A program made the position numbers and the translations under genes. From Paramoeba atlantica (lineage: Eukaryota > Discosea): a stretch of DNA of 64,000 nt. The notes under the pieces were generated by a model. It did not search any database. It saw only the letters and a program-made list of their open reading frames with translations, and was not told the origin of the DNA. How positions within the stretch are numbered: the first letter of the stretch is position 1; the number at the start of each line of letters is the position of its first letter. The DNA is taken from positions 394,850 through 458,849 of the forward strand of contig CDRNVI010000023.1 of the NCBI GenBank assembly GCA_977017575.1, written 5' to 3'. Positions 9,626-18,900 of this stretch are shown one piece after another.

Positions 9626-10444
9626 ATGTATGCCACTAGTATTTTGTATAATACACGGCAATCGGATACGCAGCCATCCGCATCAAAACGAGGCAAGAAA
9701 GAAGAAAGCACATCAATAGCAAGTGGCGAGACAACACTAACCAGTATCGCTGTTGGTCGCACTGGAAAAATACGTGGGACACATTTACCTCAAGAATATG
9801 AACTCGCGTTTCTTGTTGAAAACGTCACAAATCAACTTCTTTCCTGGAATACATCGACACCTGCATGTGAGTGGCACGGCATAAAATGTGATGACGGTTT
9901 AAATGTGTCTCAGATTGAATGGAAGTTTTTGATTTCATTCAAATTGGAGGGAACACTGCGATTGGACAAGATCCCCAAAACGGTACTCTACTTTGATGTA
10001 AGCGGCAATCACTTATCTGGCACCATAGAACTTGCACAATTACCTCAACCTTTGGCCCAACTTTGGCTGCACTGCAACCGATTCGAAGGCACTGTAGATC
10101 TTACCCATCTTCCACCGAATTTAACGAAACTATGCTTGTGGCACAATAATCTTTCCGGTGGTGTTGATCTCAGCTGTTTGCCATCCAAAATTACATATCT
10201 GAACTTGTCTTCGAATAAATTTACTGGATCAGTAGATCTCGAACACCTTCCCCCGTTTCTTCACGCGCTCAACTTGCAAGACAACGAATTATCTGGTCTT
10301 GTGTCATTTGATAGTCTTCCGAGAGGAATTGCCACACTGGGCCTAAGCGGTAATGGGGAACTTTATGGCCAAACTGATTTCTTAATTCTTCCTCGTTCTT
10401 TAAGAGATTTCAGTCGAGGACCAAAGATAAAGCTTTTTGGATAG
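9626..10444 (+). CDS. LRR family protein 3
   Basis: 272 residues. There is no obvious signal peptide; the N terminus is polar with a basic patch (SKRGKKEE) about 30 residues before the signature GKIRGTHLPQEYELAFLV. The cap CEWHGIKCD is intact. Six well-formed 23-residue LRR units follow, such as LPPNLTKLCLWHNNLSGGVDL and the next starting LPSKITYLNLSSNKF. This is the cleanest example of the family repeat. It ends after a degenerate unit (GNGELYGQTDF), as do proteins 1 and 7. The first 50 bases of the gene recur as a relic at 14507-14560 upstream of LRR 6. Confidence 0.85.
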   Translation: MYATSILYNTRQSDTQPSASKRGKKEESTSIASGETTLTSIAVGRTGKIRGTHLPQEYELAFLVENVTNQLLSWNTSTPACEWHGIKCDDGLNVSQIEWKFLISFKLEGTLRLDKIPKTVLYFDVSGNHLSGTIELAQLPQPLAQLWLHCNRFEGTVDLTHLPPNLTKLCLWHNNLSGGVDLSCLPSKITYLNLSSNKFTGSVDLEHLPPFLHALNLQDNELSGLVSFDSLPRGIATLGLSGNGELYGQTDFLILPRSLRDFSRGPKIKLFG

Positions 10445-10591
10445 GGCCTACTGAAAATGTATTAGAAACTTAGAGGGTAGCCATCGCCCAAGTGACAGTA
10501 TTCCGCCATATTCTGCCGATCACAGGAGAATTATCCCTTGGCAGGTAGAGTATCAAGCAATAAGCTTTAGCTATTGTGCCTATTCACGCAT

Positions 10592-10685
10592 TAAGATAAG
10601 ATAAGATAAGATAAGATAAGATAAGATAAGATAAGATAAGATAAGATAAGATAAGATAAGATAAGATAAGATAAGATAAGATAAG
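10592..10685. repeat. (GATAA)n pentanucleotide satellite
   Basis: About 19 uninterrupted copies of the 5-bp unit taaga/gataa. The lack of mutations suggests it is young or kept uniform by slippage. Confidence 0.97.
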
Positions 10686-11553
10686 CGTGGCTGAGAGGGC
10701 GGTGGGAACGTGGCGGGGAGAAGGGGAACACAAAGGGAAAACGTGGCGGGGAGACTAAAATACAATACGTTTACGCGGCTTTGTAAACTCAACTATGGAT
10801 ATAAACAACATTGATAGATCAAAAAGGTTTTACAAGGGTTTTACAAGGACCTCATATCGGCGCGGCGAGCGAGAATCCTCAACCTGGTCGGGGTTAAGGG
10901 TTCCTCTTCGTCGCATATGGGGCTCCGGAGCCTCTAGCGGAAATGGGTACGGGCTAGGGAGGGAGCTCGCCGGCAAACTGGGAAGGTGGTTCGCGGGCGG
11001 GGCTGAGCGCTCTACCAGAAGGGCGTACCTTTCGTCGCACCGGGACAGGAGTAGGGGGAATCGGAGGGGTCGCTGTTGCGTGGGGAGAGGGGGGCGCACG
11101 GGAGGGCACGGAAGGGACTTTCCGCTTCGGTGATCTATCGCGCTCCTGGCGTGGCTCCGACGGAGCCCGGAATCGTTGGGATCTCATGACACTAAAACTA
11201 CTACAAAAAACGTAGTACGAAGTAACAGCCAACAAGGTAGAGAATTTTTTGCTTCACTATCTATCACTATCGTCAAACATGCAAAAGTACTGCACCCTGA
11301 GATGTCCATAATAACAAAAGTAAAAGCACAAGACGTAAACAAAGCCAAAAAGTGGGTGTAAATGACTCAAAGCTATCAAGAAAATCCTTTTTCGTATAAA
11401 TTTTTTTGTTAAAAGAAATTGAAAAAAAAGATTGAAATTTGGGGTACAGTTTGACTGCATATTACCCAAAGAATTTACTTCCCCACCTTTGTTATTTTTT
11501 CACCCATCAACTCCATATTTGTGTAACATAGAAACTTCACAGCATACTAAAAA
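10686..11553. other. GC-rich island and AT-rich spacer, no gene supported
   Basis: 10686-11170 is unusually GC-rich for an intergenic region. 'cgtggcggggaga' occurs twice (10705-10755), and purine-rich tracts follow. Frames open on both strands look like composition effects, with no conserved motif. I looked for tRNA or 5S-like boxes and found none convincing. From 11170 the sequence is AT-rich and ends in 'gttattttttcacccatcaac', leading into LRR 4. Confidence 0.4.
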
Positions 11554-13177
11554 ATGCATATCCTTTCCTCTTCCGACAGCCCCGAACGTAAGAAACGTAA
11601 ATTGACCTCCTCCCCAAGCCCACAGAGCGCCCAAAACGACAGCTCTATCCTCCCTGCTCGACGCAAACCCTCAAAGGTCCGAGGTACCGATCTCCCTCAT
11701 GAATACGCCATGGAGAAATTTTTGCACAATGTTTCCTACCGGGATGCCTCCTGGACGGTACACAATCCCATACAGGACTGGGCCGGGATCTCCTGTGATG
11801 TTTCGCATCAAGTCACATGGGTTTCATGGGGGAGGCACCCGCTCGGGGGGATGCTCGCATGGGAGAGTCTCCCCTCTACGGTTCATTGGTTAAATTTAAG
11901 TGGAGAGACGAAGCGAGAGATATGGCTAAGTGGCTCCGTGCCTTTTTATGCTCTTCCCGATACGTTGACACGTCTGAATTTGTTTCGTCAAGAATTTGTG
12001 GGGAAGGTAGAAATATCTGCTTTGCCTCGGTCCTTGGTGAATATGGGGTTGAACTTTAACCAATTTTCAGGGCCTCTTGATCTCACGTGTTTACCGCCGC
12101 AGAGTAATAATATTTTCTTTTTTAGGCTCTTCGTTAAACGCGGTGGTTGCTTTCAACTTAGAAGTCACTCATACTGCGCGCTTCGCGTTGAAAACTACCG
12201 CCGCGTTTAACGAAGAGCCTAAAAAAGAAAATTTAGCCTGGAAAACGGAAAGATTATAGCCAAAAATAGCCGAATTTCGGGTAAAAATGGGGTCATTTTC
12301 GCATATTTTTGCTCTCAGAGCACTAAATCCGACATTTGCGCGTGGGAAATCACTCGCAGGCATGAATGAAAGCCTACCGAACGTATTGGGTAGAGAATGC
12401 GACTCCAACCATACCATTCTTTCGACCCAAAAATGCCCCTTTAGGTCCGAAAAATACTTTTTCACCTTTTTTAGTCAAAAATGGGTCATTTTGGGGGGCG
12501 CACCACAGTTCGAAGAAGTGATACCTTGCGAAAACAACTGCGTAGAAAGCTAGTGTAGGTCCTAAACTATCAAAATACAATAGGGGAAACGATTTTGGAA
12601 AAATATTTTCTTTGCCATTTTTTTCGCCAAGTTGAAATTTTTTTCAAATAATTTTTTCCGAAAAAATCCGAACTTGGCGGACCCGTCCTGCGGATACGCG
12701 GGGGGGTCACCCCCGGGTAGGGGGGTGGAAAATGCGCGCCAAGACCCCGTCTACCCTTTCTGCGGTTTTTTTTCGAAAACTAATTTTTTCGAAAAAATTT
12801 GCTCGACCCTGGACCCCCCCCTGGACCCCCCCCCTGGACCCCCCCCTGGACCCCCCCCATGGACCCCCCATTTTTTTCAATTTTTTTTTTCAGTTTTGGT
12901 CCACCGGAGCCCCCTTTTATATTTTTTTCTTCTATTATATTACTGTGTTCCCCTTTATATTTTCACTGTTTTTATTCACTTTTTTTTCAATAATCGAGTG
13001 TAGAGCGGTAGTTTTACAACCACCGCAATTTTTCAATTGGAATGGAATCTATTCGAAGGGATCGTAGACGTCTCATCTCTTCCAAAGCGTATTTCTATAC
13101 TCAATCTTAGTAGAAATCCGTTGGATAAGATTATTCCAAATCCTTTACCTCCTTGTGTTGTATTCGCCCCCTCTTAG
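11554..13177 (+). pseudogene. LRR family gene 4, split by a foldback element
   Basis: The first part (11554 to about 12111) codes for a family member. It has a polar N terminus with an NLS-like patch PERKKRKL, signature SKVRGTDLPHEYAMEKFL, cap with one cysteine lost (QDWAGISCD), and LRR units up to FSGPLDLTCLPPQ. The 0.9-kb element at 12112-13027 follows. From 13028 the LRR frame resumes (EWNLFEGIVDVSSLPKRIS, then LNLSRNPL) to TAG at 13175-13177. The flanks together would make a normal-length LRR unit, so the gene was intact before insertion. If transcribed as is, it would stop inside the element at 12210, giving a truncated 218-residue protein. No splice sites that would remove the element were recognised. 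Confidence 0.85.
12112..13027 (+). mobile_element. Composite foldback element, family 1 (copy A)
   Basis: It begins with a palindrome of about 120 bp (12112-12232; arms begin ATTTTCTTTTTTAGGCTCTT). A non-coding body of about 640 bp follows, then a C-run tandem tract (repeats of 'cctggacccccc', 12805-12870) and a shared tail ending in a mini-hairpin GCGGTAGTTTTACAACCACCGC (13007-13026 region). A nearly identical copy lies at 59122-60024, and a reversed, more diverged one at about 32690-33397. No transposase is encoded, so it is non-autonomous. Similar terminal motifs at both ends (GCGGTGGTTG) suggest the ends are recognised in trans. A clear target duplication could not be fixed. Confidence 0.85.
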
Positions 13178-13335
13178 AATGTGGGTACAAAACTTTTTTT
13201 TGCACATCAAAGTTTGAAAGAGCTTCTTATAAGAATTAATGGTTCCTCTTCAATTTGCCATACGAAAGCATAACTTATTTCAACAATTTATTTCGGCTTT
13301 ATTCTCACAGTTTCTAACAAAAAACCCACTGAATT

Positions 13336-14151
13336 ATGAACAGCACACTATTACCCCGATCAACAGGAAAAGTACGGGGCGCTTCTTTGCCCGCGATATA
13401 TGATCTCATTCGCTTTTGCAAAGGCCTTGAGAATCCACATGCCAGCTGGTCGGAGTCCACTCCTGTTTGCGAGTGGGATGGAGTGCAATGTACCCCGGAG
13501 AAGGAGGTGAAAAGTATTTTTTGGTATCGTCGATCTCTTCGCGGTGCGCTACACTGGGCGTCTCTCCCAGCAAGTATCCGAGAACTGCACATGTATGGAA
13601 ACTCTTTTAGAGGAACTCTTCCTTTGCAGGATATTTCTATGGGGTTAGAGATATTGGATGCTCACGCGAATGTGTTGCAAGGTGAACTATCTCTAAGCAA
13701 TCTTGTTTCGTCCTTTTTGGTGATACGTCTTTCACGAAATTCGTTTTCTTCTACAATAGATGTAACTCAGCTTCCTGATCTTCGTGTGCTGGAAGTCGCA
13801 ATAAACAAACTTTACGGAACTGTTGATCTTTCTTACTTTCCACCAAGTCTATTGCAAGTTTCTTTTTCTCGCAATCAGTTTAGCGGTCCGCTAAATTTGG
13901 GCCAACTCCCAAACGGTATACGCTCTTTCGACGCTTCTCATAATTCTTTTAGTGGAGATTTAGACTTGCGCTTCCTGCCCGCCTCTTTGGAATTCTTACG
14001 CCTTGCGAATAATGAACTAGGACCTCGTCTTCTTCAGTGGGATGAGGATCATATCCCTCCGTATCTCCGTTGTGTTATCATCTCTGAAAATTGCTTTTGG
14101 AGAACTGAAATCCGATCATTGTCATCTATTTTCAAACTAGATGCTGCATAG
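13336..14151 (+). CDS. LRR family protein 5
   Basis: 271 residues. It starts MNSTLLPRSTGKVRGASLPA, so the signature block begins after only ten residues and there is no signal peptide from this start. The cap CEWDGVQCT is intact. About seven LRR units follow, for example LPASIRELHMYGNSFRGTL and LPNGIRSFDASHNSFSGDLDL. The C-terminal 40 residues (from LGPRLLQWDEDH) leave the repeat pattern and contain one cysteine. It lies 158 bp after the disrupted LRR 4, so the two may be a tandem duplication. Confidence 0.83.
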   Translation: MNSTLLPRSTGKVRGASLPAIYDLIRFCKGLENPHASWSESTPVCEWDGVQCTPEKEVKSIFWYRRSLRGALHWASLPASIRELHMYGNSFRGTLPLQDISMGLEILDAHANVLQGELSLSNLVSSFLVIRLSRNSFSSTIDVTQLPDLRVLEVAINKLYGTVDLSYFPPSLLQVSFSRNQFSGPLNLGQLPNGIRSFDASHNSFSGDLDLRFLPASLEFLRLANNELGPRLLQWDEDHIPPYLRCVIISENCFWRTEIRSLSSIFKLDAA

Positions 14152-14589
14152 GCTCCAATTTAGAATTTAGGGCTTGCGAAACAGACATTTTTCTCTATTG
14201 AACCACTGCCCAGTTTAACGTGTCTATGACCTGTTGCTCTGTCGGGAGTACACTGTAAACAGCGCGGGGGTTTAAATTTGCTATTGCCATAACCCGGGAT
14301 TCGGATTACCGTTTAACTTGCATATTACCTTTTAAATTGGCACATTACCGTTTACGAATGTAAACGGTAACCCGACAGACGGGTTACTTGTCGTTAATAA
14401 CACTTGCCGTTACATTCAATATTTCTCACAGCATACCCTCTAATGAGATGGGTTGATTACTTCATACAATAAAACAATAGTTTCCATGTATGAAGACTTA
14501 CTCCATTTATGCCACTAATATTTTGTATCATAATAAATTATTTTGTATCGGATGCACAGCCACCAATATTTTAATTTATTCATCTTCCA
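14152..14589. other. Intergenic with twin perfect hairpins and a gene-start relic
   Basis: Two overlapping perfect hairpins: TTACCGTTTAC-gaat-GTAAACGGTAA (14345-14370) and GTAACCCG-acaga-CGGGTTAC (14367-14387). Upstream, 'attacc(g/t)ttta' repeats at about 20-bp spacing. At 14507-14560, 'tttatgccactaatattttgtat...tcggatgcacagcca' matches the coding start of LRR 3 (9626-9675), a leftover of a duplicated family member. Confidence 0.7.
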
Positions 14590-15696
14590 ATGTCACCCCA
14601 TTCCGTAAATATTTTACAGCGTAGATACTTTGTAGCACTAGGCTTCGTGCTCACAGTATTCTTTAGCTCTAGTATTCGAACAGCTGACGAGTTCCCCCAA
14701 CCACCCCCACAAAAACGACGCAAATTTGGCAGCAAAGTGAGCTCTGTGACGCTCTCTGAGATTGACCTCATGCGTCAGTTTGTTCAACATGTGAAAAATG
14801 CTCCTCCCTCCTGGGGTAAGCGATCCTCTGTGTGTAAATGGAAAGGGATAAAATGCAACTCTGACTCACAAGTTACACATCTCAATTGGAGTCGTAGTGA
14901 TATTGGTGGGAACCTCACGTGGAGTTATTTACCTCTTCACCTTGTTGAACTTATAGCAAACCAACCATATCGCGGAGGGTTCACAGGAACATTAGCCTCA
15001 ACCGATTTAAATGCCCCACTGACAACATTTCACGTGTCGTTACATTCGCATCACGGATTGTTCGGCTTTGCCAACCTTCCCTCACAGATGATAAGTCTTG
15101 ATATCGGAAGAAATCATTTGGAAGGTCCCGTTGATCTTACTCAGCTTCCTCCACTGATTGAAAATATTGTAGCGCATGGAAATCGTTTTCAGGGCAGCAT
15201 AGATCTCACCGCAATGCCCGCAACCTTACATAGGCTTCTACTACACGAAAATCAATTGAGCGGCGCACTTAATCTAACTCAGTTGCCAAAAACTCTTAAA
15301 AGGCTTAATTTATCAGTGAATCAGTTCGAAGGTCGCATTGAGCTCTCCGCGTTATCCGCAGCATTAGATGTGCTTAATCTAAATGAGAATCGTCTAAGTG
15401 GAACGCTTCATTTTGAAAATTTTCCTCCCTCTCTCGGGGAGATTTCTTTGAACCACAATGCATTTGAAGGGCCATTGATTGTACCGCAAGTTCCGCCCTC
15501 TATGCATTTGCTCGATGTTTCTACAAATAATATCACTGGCGTGTTTGATACAACACCTAATCGTTATCAAAAGGTGGGTTTCCGCGTGACTGACAACCAT
15601 TTTGATGCGTTGATTCAGGAAAAGAAGGTTAAACACATAGTCTATATTGAGCCCGAAGTTTTACGGTACACTGAAAAGGAATACGCCGCCCTCTAA
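14590..15696 (+). CDS. LRR family protein 6 (longest complete member)
   Basis: 368 residues. The N terminus is a good signal peptide (YFVALGFVLTVFFSSSIRTA) followed by PPQKRRKFG, a basic patch. The signature is divergent (SKVSSVTLSEIDLMRQFV), and the cap is CKWKGIKCN. About eight LRR units follow, including LPPLIENIVAHGNRFQGSIDL and LPKTLKRLNLSVNQFEGRIEL, with a degenerate early region containing YRGGFTG. The C terminus (from TTPNRYQKVG to the end, about 45 residues) is not LRR and carries no anchor. A secreted or lumenal location is inferred from the signal peptide. Confidence 0.86.
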   Translation: MSPHSVNILQRRYFVALGFVLTVFFSSSIRTADEFPQPPPQKRRKFGSKVSSVTLSEIDLMRQFVQHVKNAPPSWGKRSSVCKWKGIKCNSDSQVTHLNWSRSDIGGNLTWSYLPLHLVELIANQPYRGGFTGTLASTDLNAPLTTFHVSLHSHHGLFGFANLPSQMISLDIGRNHLEGPVDLTQLPPLIENIVAHGNRFQGSIDLTAMPATLHRLLLHENQLSGALNLTQLPKTLKRLNLSVNQFEGRIELSALSAALDVLNLNENRLSGTLHFENFPPSLGEISLNHNAFEGPLIVPQVPPSMHLLDVSTNNITGVFDTTPNRYQKVGFRVTDNHFDALIQEKKVKHIVYIEPEVLRYTEKEYAAL

Positions 15697-15829
15697 GAAT
15701 CTAGCCATACACACGAATACCTTCACTAAATTAGCAAATTTCTGTATTTTGTGCCTTTTTGATAAATAGATTATACATAGATTGCATCATAGATTCTTAT
15801 ATTGTGTTTTCTAGAATACAATTGGTTTT

Positions 15830-15893
15830 ATTTTGCTTTTTGGGCTCTTATCTAAACGCGGAGGTAGTTTTCAACGCGAAACAATGACTGCTA
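15830..15893. repeat. Partial terminal hairpin of foldback family 1
   Basis: 'tttgggctcttatctaaacgcggaggtagttttcaacgcgaa' matches one arm and part of the loop of the family-1 hairpin, with several substitutions. The second arm is absent. An old, truncated copy just upstream of the next gene. Confidence 0.6.
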
Positions 15894-15989
15894 ACAACCT
15901 CAGAATTGCTTACCCAAAATTCATTACTCGTTAGCATCTGTATATTCCTTTTTTTACAAATTCACAATGTTAATCGAACCTATGTCCTC

Positions 15990-18900
15990 ATGAGGAGCAT
16001 CGAGCGCACTTCTTGCGCAGCAATTCCACATTTGGCGAATCACGGATCCTTCTTTAGCATTTGCTCTTCAAATTCTTCTTGCAGCGCCCTTGGTTTTCAA
16101 AGGGCGTCTCTGTCATCCGTTGCGTCGGCAACATGGCAGGAATCACTATTATTTTATCAAAATCAACTCCAATGTCCAGTACCCCAATTTCGTACACGTG
16201 TCCATGCAGCCGACAGCACACTTCATTCTCTTCATCGGCTATCCTTAACAAATGCACATCCTAAAATTGGTTCAATGGCTTGTTTTATTCTTCGAACGTT
16301 GCATGCCCGAGCTCCTAAGCACGGCAATCGGATCCCACAAAAAACTGTTTTTGATGCTCTCCGCCTGCTAATCTCTCAAGGAGTTTGTGACCTTGATGAA
16401 GAAATATCCTGTTTCAGTGATCTCAGGCAAGGTGTATTTTCCGATGTTCCCTCTAAATGGAAGCTTGCAACATTGTTTCTTACTACGTATGGCTCTTCTG
16501 GTTCGCTGCCTTCAACGGTCAAGTCTTTGTATTGCTATGAACTTCAATCGTACGACTGGTTGTCACGTGTGGGCAAACTCTCCGTACAAGATAATGTACT
16601 CCCGAGTGTTTTGGATATCCTATCAGAAGGAAACAAAATACATTATCCAACAACTTCAATGCATGATGAATTCTTAAAGATGATGAGGACGTTTCTTGAC
16701 CATGTTTCCTCCAGGAAGTCAAATTTGAATGACGTCAATGCTCTTGCTGCACCTGGAACCTCTCTCACTCTTTTATGCTTCTTCTTGCATTCAGCTTTGG
16801 CGTGTCTCTCTTTTTCAAAACCGAGTGATTCCCAAGAGGGGTTACCTCTTTTGTCAGACACTAATTGTTTGCGAGCTAACAAAAGCCTTTCCGATTCTCG
16901 AACAGATGTCTCTGAACATATTTCAAAGAATGTGTTACAAGTGCTTCAATCTTTAAATGTTATCATTCAAACAGATTCTCCTTTGAAAGGTCAACATCAG
17001 AAAGCTTACGGGGCCCATTATACCGTCTTGGACAACCTTTTACGAACACCATCTCGCGATTTTACGAAAACAAGTCTATGTGATAAGCGTGGTAAAACAA
17101 TACTTTTCTTGAACGCCTTACTGCACTTTTTTCTATGCTGGGTCCCACAAAACACAGCGCTTGAAACTTTGCACTCATTTTTCTTGCGTCAAGATCCACC
17201 TTCACAAACATGCGCTTCAAGCAGTGCAGCACATGGATCATTTAAAGATCCAAACAAAGACTCCTTTGTGTTTCCTTTGTACTCAAAGTGCACATACACT
17301 TCTCAATTGTTAGAGTTCTACGCATCGCATCAAAAATTTGAGCTTCACGAACAACTAATGGCACGAATTATTCCTTTTCCGACGCAACAAGAAATTCAAA
17401 CTGTTCTTTCGAAAAACATAGTTTCGAGCATTTCCTCAGATGCGCATTCTCCTGCTTCTTTTCTTCCCTCCTCTGCATGGGATTTACAACAGAGAAATGG
17501 CGCACTTGACTCAAATGCGGCGGAAAGTTATCGTTCATTTCGGTTGGCTCTTTCCAGTGCTTCTCTGTCTGAAATGACACAAAACCTTACCGTTCGGAAA
17601 GCTTCACGTCGTGAACGCTACCGATCGCTTTGCAAAGTATACCGAAAAATCTTACGTGCCGGATCAAAAGGCAAAAAAGTGATTTCTTCCTGTTCTCCCC
17701 CTCCTGTTCTTTCTTCTGTCAAAAATCTGATCTCCCTTTTATCTCCACGAATCCCTTTTTCATCTTTTTCCAAACACAGTGAAGCATTTTTCGCTCTGCT
17801 TCGTTTCTCCCACACCCACAAAATGTCTTCTACGCAAACAAAAACGCTTCTTCATCTTTTACGCCGGCGTCTTCCCGAGGGGACGCCTGTTTTAAAGACA
17901 CTCGGAGACGCTTCGTCTGTTTTTACCCATTCATTCGTTTCTGAATCTTTTTTACCTCATTATTCGCACCATCAAAATCAAATTCTTCTGCAAACTTTAG
18001 CCAACGAAGGAAAGTGGGATTCTCTCCTGCAACTATGGCCGCATCTTTCCACAACCCATCCGGAAAACCGACACAAACTTTTGTATTGTTTTCGAAATGC
18101 CATCGTGTCGACCACACAAACTATAAATCGAGTAAAATTATGGCAACAAGCGCTGCAATTTGTGTCCTCTCAGGATTTTGCGGATCAAAACGTGGCGAGT
18201 GAGGTTTTGTTGCTGTTGAGTTTATCTCCCGGAAAGGCTTCGTGGTCAAATGTTCTCTACGGATATGCGAGGGCGCAAGCAAGTGGGAAACAGACCAATG
18301 CAGAGGCTACCTTGGAGTCCTCCTTAAATGCCTCACATGTACTGCACGCACTTTGTAGTGTGGTGGAAAAATACTCGTACGGAAAGGAGACAAGGGAGGT
18401 AAAGTTTTCGTCGGTGAAGCAAGCACAAAAATGTGACCTTCAAAAAAATACAAATGCGGATTTATGGTCTCTCGCGTTGCAATGTTACCAGACGAGTTCT
18501 TTTCACAAATTCTTCACAGCGAATCACGTACTTCGTGTTTTGGTTCACAGCTCGCCCCGTTCTTGTTGGAAAACAGCTTTGTCTCTTTTATGCCAGGAGC
18601 CTCGAGTTTTCAGCCATCACCTTCACCGATCTTTATGGTGTCGTATTTGGGCGAGTCTTCCCTCTTCTGCATTTTTACGAAACGACAAGGCAAAAAACAC
18701 AACTTCTGGAGTTGTGTGGGACATTTTGGAAAAACTTCCCTCCACCACTTTTCCGGATCTTTTTTGGTCACTTGCGCTGACTACGTTTCGTAGATGTGAT
18801 CTTATGAGGTCTGAAAATACAGAATTAAAACGTTTTGCTTCGGATTCAATCATGCAAGGTGATGCCTTGATCAAAACAAATCCTGGTTTACAACAAGCGT

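Noticed and set aside
11005-11040. tRNA-like string 'gctgagcgctctaccagaa'
   Set aside because: The pieces resembling D-arm elements are in the wrong order on either strand, and no T-arm or acceptor stem fits.
10795-11133. Arg/Gly-rich ORF in the GC island
   Set aside because: The opposite strand is equally open and no motif is present. Composition alone explains it.
12112-13027. Foldback element acting as an intron of LRR 4
   Set aside because: No GT/AG pair at its ends and an almost identical copy lies in non-genic DNA at 59 kb, so a mobile insertion is the simpler reading.
12632-13067. Proline-rich frames (PPGPPPGPPPWTPP) in the foldback element
   Set aside because: Produced by C-run units; repeated in copy B in other frames and without any conserved part.
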